This document shows, piece after piece, positions 34,815 to 48,199 of a stretch of 64,000 nucleotides of DNA. The translations under genes and the position numbers were made by a program. Every line of letters begins with the position of its first letter. The stretch's first letter is position 1. This DNA comes from Epiperipatus broadwayi (lineage: Eukaryota; Onychophora; Udeonychophora; Euonychophora; Peripatidae): positions 1 to 64,000 of the forward strand of contig JAQFVV010006624.1 of NCBI GenBank assembly GCA_028023455.1, given 5' to 3'. The notes under the pieces are model-generated. The model was not told the origin of the DNA and did not search any database. It worked only from the letters and a program-made list of their open reading frames with translations.

Positions 34815-35390
34815 AAATATTGATAAACATGAATTGGATATGTTGATCAGATTATTACTACAGATAAAAATATAATAGATAAAATTAACTATAGAATTAA
34901 AAGTGGATAGACTGCTTTTGGAAAATGTAACTTATAAAAGGAAGCATGCTTATGTATTTGAAAATATTTTTTAATGTAAAATATATTTATTAGCTCTTAT
35001 TTATAGATTGAAACTTGTACACTTAACAAAAATGCAAATAAATATTACAGACTATACATTGATGTATTGAGAAATGTATATTTACAGAAAGAATATCCAA
35101 ACCAAAAACACATCATTATGAAAACTACATCATTTAAAAAAATAATAGACTGAAATAGAGCTAGGCTTGACATATTTCTAGAAGAGATGACAGTAGGACA
35201 GTAGAAGTTTTAAACTGGATTTCCAAATGATTCTAGACCAAAAGAATGCCACATGTGAGGTGGATGAATAAAATAAAAAAGTGTGATAGTGTAATGTTGA
35301 AAAAAGAGTTTATAAATGGAAGAAACTGGATTAAATATAAAGAAACATTCATCCTGCAGTGGATTGACAATGGTTGAAAAGGATAATGAT
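34815..35390 (+). pseudogene. RTE-clade LINE, decayed 3' fragment
   Basis: Landmarks are GATCAGATTATTACTACAGA, AACTATAGAATTAAA, GAAGCATGCTTATG, ATTTCTAGAAGAGATGAC, CCACATGTGAGGTGGATG and a CTGCAGTGGATTGACAATGG end. Frames are destroyed. Confidence 0.75.
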
Positions 35391-35524
35391 CAATTATAAT
35401 GGTACACATTTTAAGCATGTCCAGGGTAATTACCAAAAAATGCCTCATATACAACTTTTATATTTAATATTTAATACAATTATATTGTCTACACTGCACT
35501 AAATGCAATTTACAATGGATTTGC

Positions 35525-35900
35525 ACTTAGACTTTTAAACTCCATACAGCTATACATTTCATCCTATACACAATACAGATGACCACATACATATAAAAAG
35601 ATAAATGATCTCCAATATATGTATTTTGGGCTGAAGCAGCACTCATCAATTGATCAACTGATGAGTGCTGTTTCAGCATAAACTACATATATTGGAGATC
35701 ATTTATCTTTTTCACATATATGCTGTCATGTGTATCATCACGAACCAACTGATGAGTGCTGGCTTAACACGAAATACTAATATTGGAGATTACCTTATCT
35801 TTTTCACATGTAGTCATTCATGTGTATCGGTTTTATAGGATGAAACTCAAAGCTGTATTGAGCTTGAAAGTCTAAATAATTTTTATATTTACATATATTT
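35525..35900 (+). mobile_element. Family B palindromic retroposon with an extra direct repeat
   Basis: A tight palindrome is centred near 35651: the arms at 35580-35650 and 35651-35735 meet at TCAATTGA-TCAACTGA. It is followed by a second, direct copy of the right arm (35741-35840) and the 3' side to about 35890. The palindrome centre lies inside the hammerhead's first core box, unlike the centre of the other family B copies. Confidence 0.75.
35738..35792 (+). ncRNA. Hammerhead ribozyme, family B
   Basis: CCAA (35745-35748), CTGATGA (35749-35755), GTG...CAC hairpin, GAAA (35771-35774), TACTAATA, TTGG (35783-35786). Both core boxes and helix I are intact; the triplet is ATA. The neighbouring copies at about 35610-35700 are decayed (TTGATGA, and GAAA lost). 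Confidence 0.8.
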
Positions 35901-37425
35901 AATTACTTTTTGTAAATATATTAAATAATAATGAATACATACTACGGTATTATCTTTTGTAAGCAAAAAAAAAAAAAAAATTACTGAGGGGTTGAGGTAA
36001 ATATATAAAAAGATTATTTTCTAGGTATTTTTTTATTTTCCTCAGAAATACAATTTTTACGTTTTGCGAATCGTAATGTTACTTTAACACTGTTATATGC
36101 CATTTTGTAAATCTATATAAATATATTAATATATAAGCACGCCAAAGTTACACGCTATGTATACATTAAAAGTGTTAGTGTGTGTTTTTAAAAAGTTATT
36201 TGATTGAATTAAAAAAAAAAACCCTGTTCAGAAAGCTGATCTTATCAACATTTTTCCTTCTCTAAATTACCTCTTTTAGTTGTCCATTAGTGGTTGTTCT
36301 AATAAATAACATCTAACCAGTAGCAATCAAAAAAAGCAATATCCATTAAAAGAAATGTTAATGCCTTCACAATGCGATCCCTTTCTCAAATAAAAAAAAA
36401 TGAAATCAATTGCAATAAATTCCAGTAGCTAATTAGACTTTCTTTACGACCCCTCTGAACAAATATTAAAAGACTTTCTTTTGTTTAGAACATTTCCCCC
36501 ATTTTTTAGGTGTTTGTGTATCTATAAACATTCTTCCAACAACTAAAATTTTTTTTGATTATTTAACTAATATTGCCTCAAGTACAGTAATATATATATA
36601 TTAAAAAAAAAGTACAGTAATATATACATATATGAAATTTTTTATATTTCTCCAACGCTAATTTCATTATCTTAGATAGATTCAAAAATTGAAGAACCAA
36701 AATGCAATCTCTTTCATTATATATAAATAATAAATATAATGGTAATTAATTATTATATACAATTTTTCAATATGCAGAAGCACTTTTAGTTAATTCATTA
36801 ACCCTCCTCAACTGCCATTAAATTAAAAAAAATTTTTAAAAATAAAGCAGTCTGAAGTAGAGCACTGTAGGGTAAAGAACTTTTCAACATCTCTCCTGAG
36901 AAAACAGTGATACATCAGAAAAATGTGCCAGAAGAAACATTAAATTTTTGAACACTGGAAGAGACAAAATTGGTTGCAATTCATGGAAATTTATCTATCA
37001 TGGCATCACTTCCTTTCTATATTATGTTCACCACCATTTATTCCTCAGGTTACCCAAATAACTATAGGTAAAAAAATATATAATTTTCCTTCATTGTATC
37101 ATCAACTTATTATAATTAGACACAACTTTACTGATTTATAATTGAGAACATTAATTGATAGGTGAGTTACATAAAAAAAAACAATTTTGATTCTTTGAGT
37201 TACCTGAAAATAGGTTTATTCTCTACTTGCTTTCAAACCCCATGTTTATGCTATTATTACATCATGAGATTTTTCCATGAGTATATATATTAAATTAATC
37301 AGTAAATTAAAACTAACAATTAATTATAAATAAAAAAAAATTAATACATATAACCAGGCTTTGGTTCCATAATTGGAAACTTACCAAGATGTTTCTTTTT
37401 ATTAAATTACATGTGATGTTATATA
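35900..37425. other. AT-rich DNA, nothing recognised
   Basis: Contains a short duplication (GTACAGTAATATATA at about 36583 and 36611) and poly(A) runs. Nothing else recognised. Confidence 0.5.
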
Positions 37426-37429
37426 GCTA

Positions 37430-37545
37430 CTCCTTTATCAAAGTCAGGAATCTCTCAGCAAATATGGCAAAGAAAAACCTGTTAGCCACCTTACCTTACC
37501 TATCCATTGCCTACCATTGCGCTATCCCATTTCCACAACATCAGT
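37430..37545 (-). pseudogene. (CATCA)n-tailed LINE, 3' UTR fragment
   Basis: AAGTCAGGAATCTCTCAGC, CCTGTTAGCCACCTTACC and CCCATTTCCACAACAT match the antisense 3' end of the LINE at 7.73 and 39.1 kb. A very short insertion about 450 bp upstream of a longer copy in the opposite orientation. Confidence 0.75.
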
Positions 37546-37549
37546 GAAT

Positions 37550-37979
37550 AAACTTATTACAATCCTTTTATTTATTATATATATATATATAACAATGTAC
37601 AAAATTAATATTTAAATTATTCTAAAGTTTTTAATAATCCAACAATTCCCATTTCCCTTCTAATTGTGCTGTACCATTAACCAATGTTTACACATTTTTA
37701 AAAACTTTCTTGAATATACAAAGTTTCATAACATTTTTTTTCCATGTACTTACGATAAGAAACTTTGTATAATCAAATAAATTATTTAAAATGTGTAAAC
37801 ATGATTAAAGCTCCAGTACAAGTAGGGGGGAAATGAGTAATGTTAGATTGTTGAAAACTTTAAAATGATAATTAAAATATTATTTTTGTAAATTGTTTTG
37901 TAAAAATACATACAATAAAGGATGTATACATATATACTTTACTAAATATACTTTTTGTAGTATAATGTAAATAATATCC
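37550..37979. other. AT-rich spacer with a short (TA)n run
   Basis: A TATATATATATATATA run lies at about 37577. No other feature seen. Confidence 0.55.
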
Positions 37980-39243
37980 ATTAGATGGAGTTGTTGTTGA
38001 GTAGTTGATTAAATCAAATATAATGATGGTTAATACTGGGGAAAGAGAAGACAAAGATTTCTTATTGGGGGATATAAAGTTAAGTATGGTGAATAGATAT
38101 AGATATATGGGAATCATCTTGAATAATAAGAAAAATTGCTTGGATGAATAGGAGAAAAAAATGATAAATGAAGCAAAGAAAAGAAAGGGATTAATAAAGA
38201 AATTAACAGTGTTTTCATATAATAAATATGATGTAGTTAGTTTGTATGGAAGGGAGTGGCAGTTGCAGGGTTAACATATTGCAATGATGCATTATGTGTT
38301 AGTAAAGGGGTATTAGATTATTTAGAAAAAGTACAAAGGAAAATAGGAAGACATGCATTGGATGCAGAAGTATGGACAGCAAGAGAGGCAATTCAAGGAG
38401 AAATGGGATGGTCAAGTTTTCATATGAGAGATGCAAAAAGCACATTGAAAATGTTCCGTAGATTGCAGTTTATGGATAATAAAAGAATAGCCAAAATAGT
38501 ATTTAATTGGGTTATAAATAAAGGGCAGGCAACAAGATGCTTGAGAAAGGTAATGCCATATGCAGAAGATTTGGATAAAGAATTTATGTCAGTATACTTG
38601 TACAAAAGGTGGGATGATTGTGTTAGGAGGATTGTTGAGTGTTTTAGTGGTAAGGAGTGGGATAGAAGAATAGATACATTAATAAAGAATAGTGAGTTGG
38701 AGAGATGGAGAACTAGTATGGAGAGTAAAATGAGTTAAATATATATAGAAGTAAACAGAACATTAGGTGCAAGTTAATTTATGATAATAGTAAGGAAAGT
38801 AGTTTATTGTTTAAGGCTCGAATGGGATCTTTAGCAACAAGGGAATATACATGTAAATGGAAAAATATGGGTGATTTAGTCTGCAAGTTGTGTAAGGAAG
38901 GCATAGAAAATATTAGGCATCTGTTACTTCAATGTAAATGCTTGAAAGCAGAAAGGGTAAAATAATGAAGTTATGGAAGATTAAGTATAAACAAAGTGAT
39001 TATACAGAAAGTGAGTTATTGTTTTTTATGCTAGGTTTGGAAAAAGATAAGGGGGATTTAGATATGAAGATCATGACATTGACAAAGTTTATGTTGTGGA
39101 AATGGGAGGGAGCAGATTATGGGAAAACTTAGGGTAGAGAATGGAAAGTAAAGTAAAGTGGCTAACAGGTTTCTCTGGGCATAGCTGTTGAGAGATTCCT
39201 GACTCCATTTAAGGAGAATTCACAGTGCATCACATCACATCAC
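37980..39243 (+). pseudogene. LINE with (CATCA)n tail, C-terminal half
   Basis: The frame 38256-38738 (160 aa) begins VAVAGLTYCNDALCVSKG, then LEKVQRKIGRHALDAEVWTA and GEMGWSSFHMRDAKST. Upstream, an interrupted frame gives VNRYRYMGIILNNKK, the counterpart of the YLGI motif after the RT active site. Downstream it continues with MGSLATREYTCKW, the knuckle CKLCKEGIENIRHLLLQC, and KIKYKQSDYTESELLF (to 39132). The 3' UTR ends GTGCATCACATCACATCAC. Three frame breaks make it non-functional. The 38575-38587 segment is the empty version of the site filled at 8395. The clade is not identified; it is distinct from RTE. Confidence 0.8.
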
Positions 39244-39620
39244 ATATGAGTGTATAAAAAACATCTTAATAAGATTCCAATAAGAAAAGAAAGTCTAGCT
39301 AAATGTGTTAAATAAATTTTATATTTATATTTGGCTGTCTGTTTCAATTTTGGTTTAGATGGATTATTTTAAATTTTATATTAAAAATACAAAATTATGG
39401 TCAAATTTTTAACATTGAAATTTGATCATTTAAAATATATATATTCTAATTTGTTTTAAAAAAATGAATTCATAATATTGCTAGTTCTAAAACTGTTTTA
39501 TAGCAAAGATTTAGTAGTGTGATGGAGTTTTGGTCATCAACCTACATTTTTATGATTTTTATAGTCAATTGCCATTAGTCTACTACACTTCATTGAAAAT
39601 GTGCTCAACTATTAATATTT

Positions 39621-39737
<117 letters not shown>

Positions 39738-39739
39738 TA

Positions 39740-42700
39740 GATGTATACAATTATTTGTTATTAACATGTAAGAATGTATTTATGTGAATAGAATGTCAAA
39801 AAAATCACCTTCATGAAAAACAAAAATAAATTCAGCTAATTAAGCACTAATTAGTTTAATAAGCATGATTTTAAACATTAATTCAGTGTGATTTGTTGGA
39901 TTTTTTGAAATAGTTATTTTTAATTCAACAAAATTATCAGGCCTGTATTATTAATCAAAATTTGTTCAGTTCTCAGTAAGAATTTATTCCATCATAATTG
40001 CAAGTTAGAACAAACAGTTTTCAAACAGACTCATTATAAAACATAATTAGTTTTTTATATTAAAATCATAAATTAAAAACAAAAACAAAAGTAATCTGGA
40101 AAAAAATATTAATTTTTTCAAATAAAAGGGATCAATAAACAGAAATAAATAATCAAAAACCCAAACTATCATTTTAGCCTTTTGGCAAAAATTTGTTTTT
40201 AAATAAAAAATATTTTTCATAAAATCTCTAAATATATATTAAAGCAAAACATAAGTTCAAATAAAAAAATTATTATTTAAAATTTAAGAATCAATTTTAA
40301 AAATGCTATTGACAGTAAGCCATTTCTATTTGCCAGTTATATTTTCAGTTGATTGATTTTCATTTAAATAGCTAATATATTTTAATAAAACATAAATATA
40401 AATAATAATTGCTTATTAAGAAATAAATAGTTAATAATTTTACAAATAAAAAAATGTTTAAACTTATTTTAATATTTATTCACTATCAACATAAACAATG
40501 CTATACATACCATATTTTTTATCTTTATTTATTTTGTAATCACTTAGAATCTTTTTTAAGTTTTTTCCTTCAAATTATTTCAAGGAGAAACCTTATTTTT
40601 TAGCACCAATGGCATAATGAGTGAATTACTATCCTAGTGTTAAATATTTTACTGTATATTTTGAAAAGAGTCTTGCAATTAATCTAGTAACTATATTTTA
40701 TGCTTTTTATTTTTAATTAAAAAACTTATTTGACATTAAATTTGTACATCTCTGAAAAATTTCATTAAAAGAATAGATTAAAAAAAATAAAAAATTTAAA
40801 AATATTACACCAATTTTGCAAATACACAAAAAGAATAATAAACAACACAACTTTATTGCAGTCTGCCTGCTAAAATTATAAATTTAAATAAAAAACATTT
40901 TCACCAAATTTATATAAGTAAACCAAGTTTTAATTAATATTAAATTCATTTTATCAAAATATTATTTGAAATATTAACCCAGTCATTAACTGGTCCAATA
41001 GATAGTGTGATTGTTTATTTTAAAAATATCATGATAATTCTGCCACTTTAGACCACCATTCTATGACTGTCTGTAGTGATATTTTTATACATACTTTTTA
41101 AAAATGGCTAAAACTCTAAACTAATGATTAATAATTTATTATTTGAAAATAATCTGAAAAGTGTAGTATTATTCAGGAAGTTCAGTAAGATCAAAAATCT
41201 ATCTTCTTATAGTCTTATCTCCACTCTTTCACAATTTTCATTCTTTGTAAATCTAGTTTCCCTAACATTTGATTACATTGAAAACAATTTTGGAATAATC
41301 AAAAACACAAATTTTGTTTAGTTTAGTAAGTATTTATAGTTAGTTTTACAAAATAATTGTATGGTATTTGTTTAAAATCTAAAGAATACATATATACATT
41401 TGAATTTTATTCATATATATTTCATTTCTAAAAATAGAAGCTAATAAATTTATTCATAATATTAATAAAAAACTACAGTGGTATTAAGATAATCATCTTC
41501 TATGATGTTGATTATATTGTCATTGGGTCAGGATCTTTTGAGATATTTTAAAAATTATAAAACAATTTTAATACTTCAAAACAGAATTTGATAGATTTAT
41601 TAGAAATTAACATTTACTCATTAGTATTTTAAAAATTAATTTAAATCAATAATTTTATTGACTTTTTAAGAATTGTTTTCTTTTCTACTGCTCAATGATG
41701 AAATTGTATTTTTTTTTCAATATTTGTAAAGTTTAAATATGAGGTTTTAGAATGTTTTTCATTTGTAAGCTTAAATTTGTAAGAAATTAAGTTCAATTTA
41801 TTGTGTTTTAAAGATGTTATACTGAGATTAAAGATTAAATATTGACAAAAACATGTCACAGAGAATAGCAGTAGAAAATTACAATTTATTTATTTACAGG
41901 TTAAAATTCCTTTTATAATTAAAAAAAACACAACAAAAGTAATAAAAATATTATTAACAATGTTTCTGTTTTTTTGACAGTAAGCATTTTTATTTGACAT
42001 TAGAAAATTTTCATTTGACTAATTGGCTGTTAAAAACAAGTACATTCAAATACAAACTAAATGTAAACATTATATACTTATTAAGAAATAAATATTTTAA
42101 TTTAACTTTACAAAAATAAAACAAGCAAATAAAAAATATGTACAGGGCTCTATTTATTTAAACCTAAACCAATTAAAATGCACCTTACATAAAAAATTTA
42201 TTTTTAAATGAATACAAAATCATTGAATAGACATGGCAGATAACCACAGATGGAATAGTTTAAATCCAGTGGGATTGTGATTTTTATAGAACCATTGGTT
42301 TTAGTAAAAAAATGATAAATAATTATTATTACCTGATAGGTCTTCTTACATAATGTGTTGGCTACCTTGCTACTGATGCACCAATTAACAATGTACAAAC
42401 ATATGTATATAATGACACAGACTTTCACTCTTAGTGATCTAGAACTTTATAATTATCTGTGTGCTCAGCCTTTATGGTTTACATTATTTTTTTACAGCAA
42501 GAGAACAGTAACTACATAAATAGTAAATAAAAATAATTTGTATTTTTGTAGTCAGATGGAGATTGCATGCAAATGCATTTTTTTATGAAATGAACATGAC
42601 AATATGAGACTTTTTGAGTAATAATTTTAGAAAAAAATTTAAACCAGTTTGGTTGAGATTGATTTTATTTACCATATTATCAGAACATCATTTTGGAAGG

Positions 42701-45045
42701 TTATAAGATGTTTGAGCACTGGAGGGAACAGAGCTGGAGCTCCAATTTGTGGATCTTGAACATCAAAATCTGTTACTCCCCTGCAGCATCGAGCATGCTG
42801 GGTATTTCACCAAGTTAAGTTTAAAGTTTTGTTGATATAATCAATATGAAATAACTATTTACACCAAAAGCCAGCTGTTTACTTACTGTCATGTGATAAT
42901 AACACAGCATCATCTTAATAACATAAAACCTCCCACTACATACAGCAGTTCTCTATATACTGGCCTGGCACCATTTTTTTTAACTTGAAGTGGTTACAAG
43001 AAAATAGTGCAATATGATACTTAACATCATATGTGTTTTTCACTTTTGCCTTTGTCAATGAAAAATTGGGATTTGTGTTTGTAGCAATTCTGTTTTTAAT
43101 CATACCATTCTATGACTATTTTAAAGTCATGTGTAAGAATTCTAAATGAATATTGCTATACAGTCATATATAGATAAAAATTAGTGCTGTTAATAAATGA
43201 CTACATTGCAATTTTTAAAATTCAACACAGGATTTATTAAAGCCTTTCTGTTGGTTGATGGCAAATGCATTTCCAGATATAGTAAAGATTGACTACTTTT
43301 TCTTTAATGATATTTTAAGCCCCAATCAGTGCTGTTTTGGTTTTAAACTTTTGTTCTAAAACAAAGGATTTTTTCTCACAATGTTTTTTGTTTTAAACAC
43401 TTTTCTGTCTTTATTAGTTGAACTTAATTTAATCTAAAGAAATTTCTGCACTTTTGTCAGATGAACTTTTGACAAAAGTGATTTATTTTTTCATTCCTCT
43501 AACACCATATATTGTAAGATGAACTAATCAAAGTTTTACTATATGGTAGTACAAATTAATATCTATTTCCATACTAGTTTTTAGCTTTGGCCATTAATAA
43601 TGAGAACATAGGATTCAAAGCTAGACATAATGCAATAATGAACCTGGCAAACGTTTCAACTTTTTCCCCCTACCAAATTATAATCTTGAAATTAAAAAAA
43701 AAAATTCTAAACACAAGTCAACCTGCTTGTATAGTTATGTAGTCTTTATTGCAATTTATTGTGAAGTGGACAAACTTACTGCACATACAACTATGACATC
43801 ATTCTTTGCTGTCAAATATCTTAATGATAATTATGAACTACATTTTAGACTAAAAACTATCATATACTTTACTGCAGATAGACTTTAATCTTTAGTACAG
43901 ATGATTATATCAACACAATCACATGGAATAATTTGTTAAATTCTATGCCAATTTTTCTGTAACTTTCATTTTGTATATACTCTAATTACAATATTGAATG
44001 TTTGCTCATCATGAACAGCATCTGGCGGAGAGGGGAGTTGTCTTTTTCAGATATATTCATTCATATAACTAAAATCTAAGAAGTAAAATAAAAGGTAGAT
44101 TATTTTGAGAGTTAAAATGAGTTAAAGATGACTTATAGATGCATAACTCTTTTGAGTCTATCTTTAAGTTTGAATTTTATTATTTGTTTATTCTTTTGGA
44201 ATTTGATTGGTCAGACTTATTTTCCAGAGGTTGATACTAATGATGGTTACTGTTCACATTAAATTAAATATATTTTTTTAAAATTAACTTTGATATTTTT
44301 GACTGTGTAAGAAATTGGAATTTATTGTTTTAAAAAAAAGTTTTATTTAAATTTATTGTTTTTTAATACTAAAATAGTCATTACTAAGAAAGTTTTACTT
44401 AAAATGGAAAAAAAAAACTTCACAAAATTCTGTAAATTTAAATAATTCATATATATATTGTGAGAGTAAATTTGAATTGTGTTAACAGCAGTAAATTTTT
44501 ATTTCAAAATCAATAGTTCACTTCGTCTCTCAAGAATAACTGTCCTTTTTATTTCTTACTGTTAAAAAGTAATAAAATCAAACTCATAACAAAGTAGAAA
44601 AAAAAAATGGTTATTTTTTTTAATATTTAGAGCGATGAAATAAATGAAGTTGCATAAAGCAAAATATAAAGATCAAAACCTTTTTTTTGTTTAAACACGA
44701 GTTTAACTATATGCAATATACAATAGAATGTAAAAGTTTATAAAACGTTTATTTGATGAAACTTATAGAAATATTATTTATATGTATTTTCAAACTTCTT
44801 TTGATAACACATACATAAAACATACAAATGAAAACATATGAAAAGGGCAAATAATTCTTCCCAATGCATTTCTGATTGAATTAGTTCTTTTTAGTAGGCC
44901 TAGATAAAAAACTTCCACATATTTCATAAATGAAGGGAAATGATTCGTCCAGAAATAAATATTGTAATTCATTTAATTCTAGTTGATGATGATTTTTTTA
45001 TGCAATTGACATTGCTCTCTCATGATTCATGCATAACAGTCAGAT
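39740..45045. other. Long AT-rich stretch, essentially unannotated
   Basis: More than 5 kb without recognisable coding sequence. The only internal structure noted is a diverged duplication between about 40300-40470 and 41965-42125, sharing TTGACAGTAAGC, a following TTCATTTGA/TTCATTTAA region and ACTTATTAAGAAATAAAT. A slightly GC-richer 120-bp patch at 42700-42820 shows nothing recognisable. Confidence 0.5.
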
Positions 45046-45049
45046 GTTT

Positions 45050-45460
45050 TACTTACAAGTTTCCAAAAAGTTTGCATGATGCAATAAAATAAAAACATCC
45101 CAATTTGTGGTAAAGTAGAAACTTGTAGTTTTACCATGCATAATGCATTGCGTGTGAGAGAATTTTTAGTTGAAAACAGCATGACCCAGATTATCCATCA
45201 GCCACATTCACCTAATCTTCTCTTGAGTGAAAAAATTACTTAAAAAATATTGCAGACTTGGAAGTTATAAAGATAAACATGAGAGAGGTATTAAAAAGCA
45301 TTAGTTTAGAATAGTTTCAGAACTGCATCAAAAATTGGAAAACATATTTGTATTGCACCAAATGGACAGTATTTTAAAGGAAATTTAATTTGTCGTTTCT
45401 AGAAATAAATATACAATTTTTTTATTACAAAATTCTGTTTTTTGGTAACCCCTCATATAT
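45050..45460 (+). pseudogene. Mariner-like (DD34D) transposase, decayed C-terminal part
   Basis: Plus-strand frames give KVCMMQ..KNIPICG, then FTMHNALRVREFLVENSMTQ, IIHQPHSPNLLLSE, and later REVLKSISLE.FQNCIKNWK. These follow the mariner order HDNA.AH.ALSVREFL..NSM.V..HPPYSPDLAP.D followed by a VL..L...DFQ..F..W segment. A TTTTTTGGTAACCCCTCATA end probably marks the 3' terminus. The catalytic HDNA and SPDLAP aspartates are lost (HNA, SPNLLL). The N-terminal half was not found. Confidence 0.65.
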
Positions 45461-45464
45461 ACAG

Positions 45465-47510
45465 TGTAAACTATATAAATGATTTAGGATGCATTGATTA
45501 AACTGTTTAACTAAAAAATCCACCATTATTATTGCAAATAGAAAGACTGGTTTTCATAAATCTATGCAATTGCTGAATATATATATATTTAAAGCTATAT
45601 GGTTGATGGAGAGAAAACAAAAGATGGAATGAATTATATAAATTTATTTAACATGGTTTTAAAATAAAAAAATAGAAATACTTACATGGAACATACTTTT
45701 AGACTGTGTAAAGGTTTTAAGCTATATATTTTGCCTATGCAAAGTAACATGTTCTTTATAAAAGCAATAAAGAATTAAAGTTTGAAAATCAGGTTTAAAA
45801 TATCAAAATGTCTTTTGTAAAACACCTTGGGCAAATGGATTGATTAGGTTTGAAGTTCTGATAAAATATTTTTATAGTCATTTAGAAATACTAGGAAACC
45901 CTATAAAATAGTGAAGAGTTAAATTATTTCAGATTAGTTTTCTTTAGACCCAGATCAGATATATTAAGTAGACATCTATGACTATTAAATTGTGAGTTAT
46001 CACACAATAGTCTTCAATTTATAACCACTAACAGAGTAAAGTCAGTTGATTTAAGAATGATACAATGTTTAGTGACAGATTCTAAATGAAAATTCTGACT
46101 ACTTCATAAACAGTCAAACTGTCTATCCCTGAAGAAGGTACATATTAGTATATTCCCATTTCTATAATGAAAATCTATAATTATTCTTGTAATTCTCTTA
46201 AGATGTGCAGCTAAAGGCCATTAAATGTACATCTACCACCAATACCAGCCATGTATGCCTAGAAAATAAGAATTATTTGCCTAATGTTAGTTTGTATGCA
46301 AAATGTAGTACCTGCCAATAATATATTGACTTATTCCAGAGATGATTTGCCCGAATATCTTCACATAATATAACTAGCAAGAAAATCAAATTTAGAATCA
46401 AATTAACTAGACACAAAAGTTATTATGTGGTGGAAAGTGTCTAAAATTAAGATGTCATAAAGTCTTAAAATCTAGAGGAAAGAAAGGCACATAAACTACA
46501 GAACTATGAATCCATATCGAATTCAAATGATGGATAAAAATAGTTAACAATAATATATATGCAAATAAGAACATGATGTTAACTATTTCAGTTTTAAAAG
46601 GCCTCAGAATGAAAAGATTATTATTGGTGGATTTACTGTGTTGAATATTTGAAAGTGTTATGTATACATGCATTTTTTTATTATTACTATTTATAATTTT
46701 TATCTTTTTGTGAGCTGAAATGATAAAAATGAGAGTATTTTCTTTCATGCCAGAATAAAGGAAAAGGTATGATTTTGTTTATATTTAAACAATAACAGAA
46801 GTAAATTTTACTCATTCGCCAAAAATTATCAAGACCATAGTTTTGGAAACAATCATTCCATATTTATTTTGGTGAACCGTAATTTAATTAGTTATAATTT
46901 AATTAACCTTTAACGATATGTCAAAAATAAATCTGATGGGTGTATTATTTTAAATTGTCGTAAAATGTTATATCAATATTTTTTTTTATTTGTGATAATA
47001 AATTTAATAAGTTTGTTGTACGGACTAAGGAAACTGAATTACAATTATAGAGACCTTTATCCGCCTGTGGATCAATAATATTTGAAAATAATAATGTTAT
47101 TTTTATCTTTACTAATTCAGTGCTTTTACATCTATAGACAGTCATATTTTTAAAAAATTCGTAAGATTTTTTTATATAAAAATACATATGTTGTTTTGTT
47201 TTTAAATATTATTTTTTATAATAATTGAAAATATCAAACGTAGCGCTATTTATTTTATCAAATAATCTATTAATATTAACTTAGTTTGTGTTAGTGTTTT
47301 GTCTTTATGTTTTACCTTCTTTGCTTCTTCTGTCGTCTGTGAGTTTTAAGCCAAAGTGTAGGTGTTCTCTTATTAAAACTCAGCAGTCTATTTCATTAGA
47401 TTTATTAAAGAAAAAAGATTATAAAGTGAAATATTTCTATATAAAGTAATAAAGAACACCTTTTAAAAAAAGATTTTGAAATAAATTATGAGTTTTACAA
47501 TAATTTTTTA
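45465..47510. other. AT-rich DNA, nothing recognised
   Basis: Two minus-strand frames (46455-46748, 46945-47187) have no recognisable similarity and biased composition. Confidence 0.5.
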
Positions 47511-47514
47511 AAAA

Positions 47515-47800
47515 TAGTCATAATTAGAGGGAGTTTGAATCCAGACATTTAAGCTCCCTTTTGTCATTCACTCCATCTTATACAACCGTGACCACATATA
47601 AGCAAAAAAAATATTAATAATCTCCAATATTGGTGTTTCATGATCAGTTGGTCCAGATTATAATCTCCCACACACATATATAATCAGTGCTCAACTTATA
47701 TTAAGATAGCAAATCTTCAAACGCTTTAATGTTTTCCACCCTCCAACCCTTCAGTCATCCATATCATTAAAAATCTGATGACGGCTTGCAGTAAATTTAA
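47515..47800 (-). mobile_element. Family B retroposon, single-arm copy
   Basis: Antisense family B without an inverted partner: AGTTTGAATCCAGAC (B-box-like on minus), GACCACATATAAG, AATCTCCAATATTGG, CAGTTGGTCCAGATTATAATC, AATCAGTGCTCAACTTATAT and AATCTGATGACGG. The hammerhead has lost helix II and GAAA is joined directly to CTGAT, so it cannot fold. Confidence 0.7.
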
Positions 47801-47989
47801 AAATGCATAAAATCTGTTATATAGAGTGAGCTTGTCAATAACTCAAGATATAGGTTCACTATCTATATCCCATCTCACCTTAAAACCAGACTTCTTATGA
47901 AAATTTTAAATAAGTTGTTTTTAGAGCCAAAAGTAAAGCCAACTGGTTTTTATTCTTCTAGACATTATTAGAGACTTGTCAACAGATTT

Positions 47990-48190
47990 GAGATAACCCA
48001 TGAATATTATGCTTATTAACTTGGTAAATACAATTTAACAGACAGACCTAATGTAAATGTGGATAAACACAAAACATGAAACATATAGTTAATAACTGTA
48101 AAATCTATGGTAACATTAGAAGAATTGAAGGACTTAATAAAGTCATTAGAGACCCTATTTTCTAATTGGAATGTATAAAGAGTTCATTAA
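47990..48190 (+). pseudogene. LINE C-terminal zinc-knuckle fragment
   Basis: The frame reads CKCG-stop-TQNMKHIVNNCKIYG, then IRRIEGLNKVIRDPIF. This matches the CDCG..QTM.HIV..CP....GG...LH... pattern at the C-terminus of several non-LTR retrotransposon proteins. It is preceded by a decayed LVNTI..TDRPN segment. The clade is not assigned. Confidence 0.5.
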
Positions 48191-48199
48191 GATATTTTA

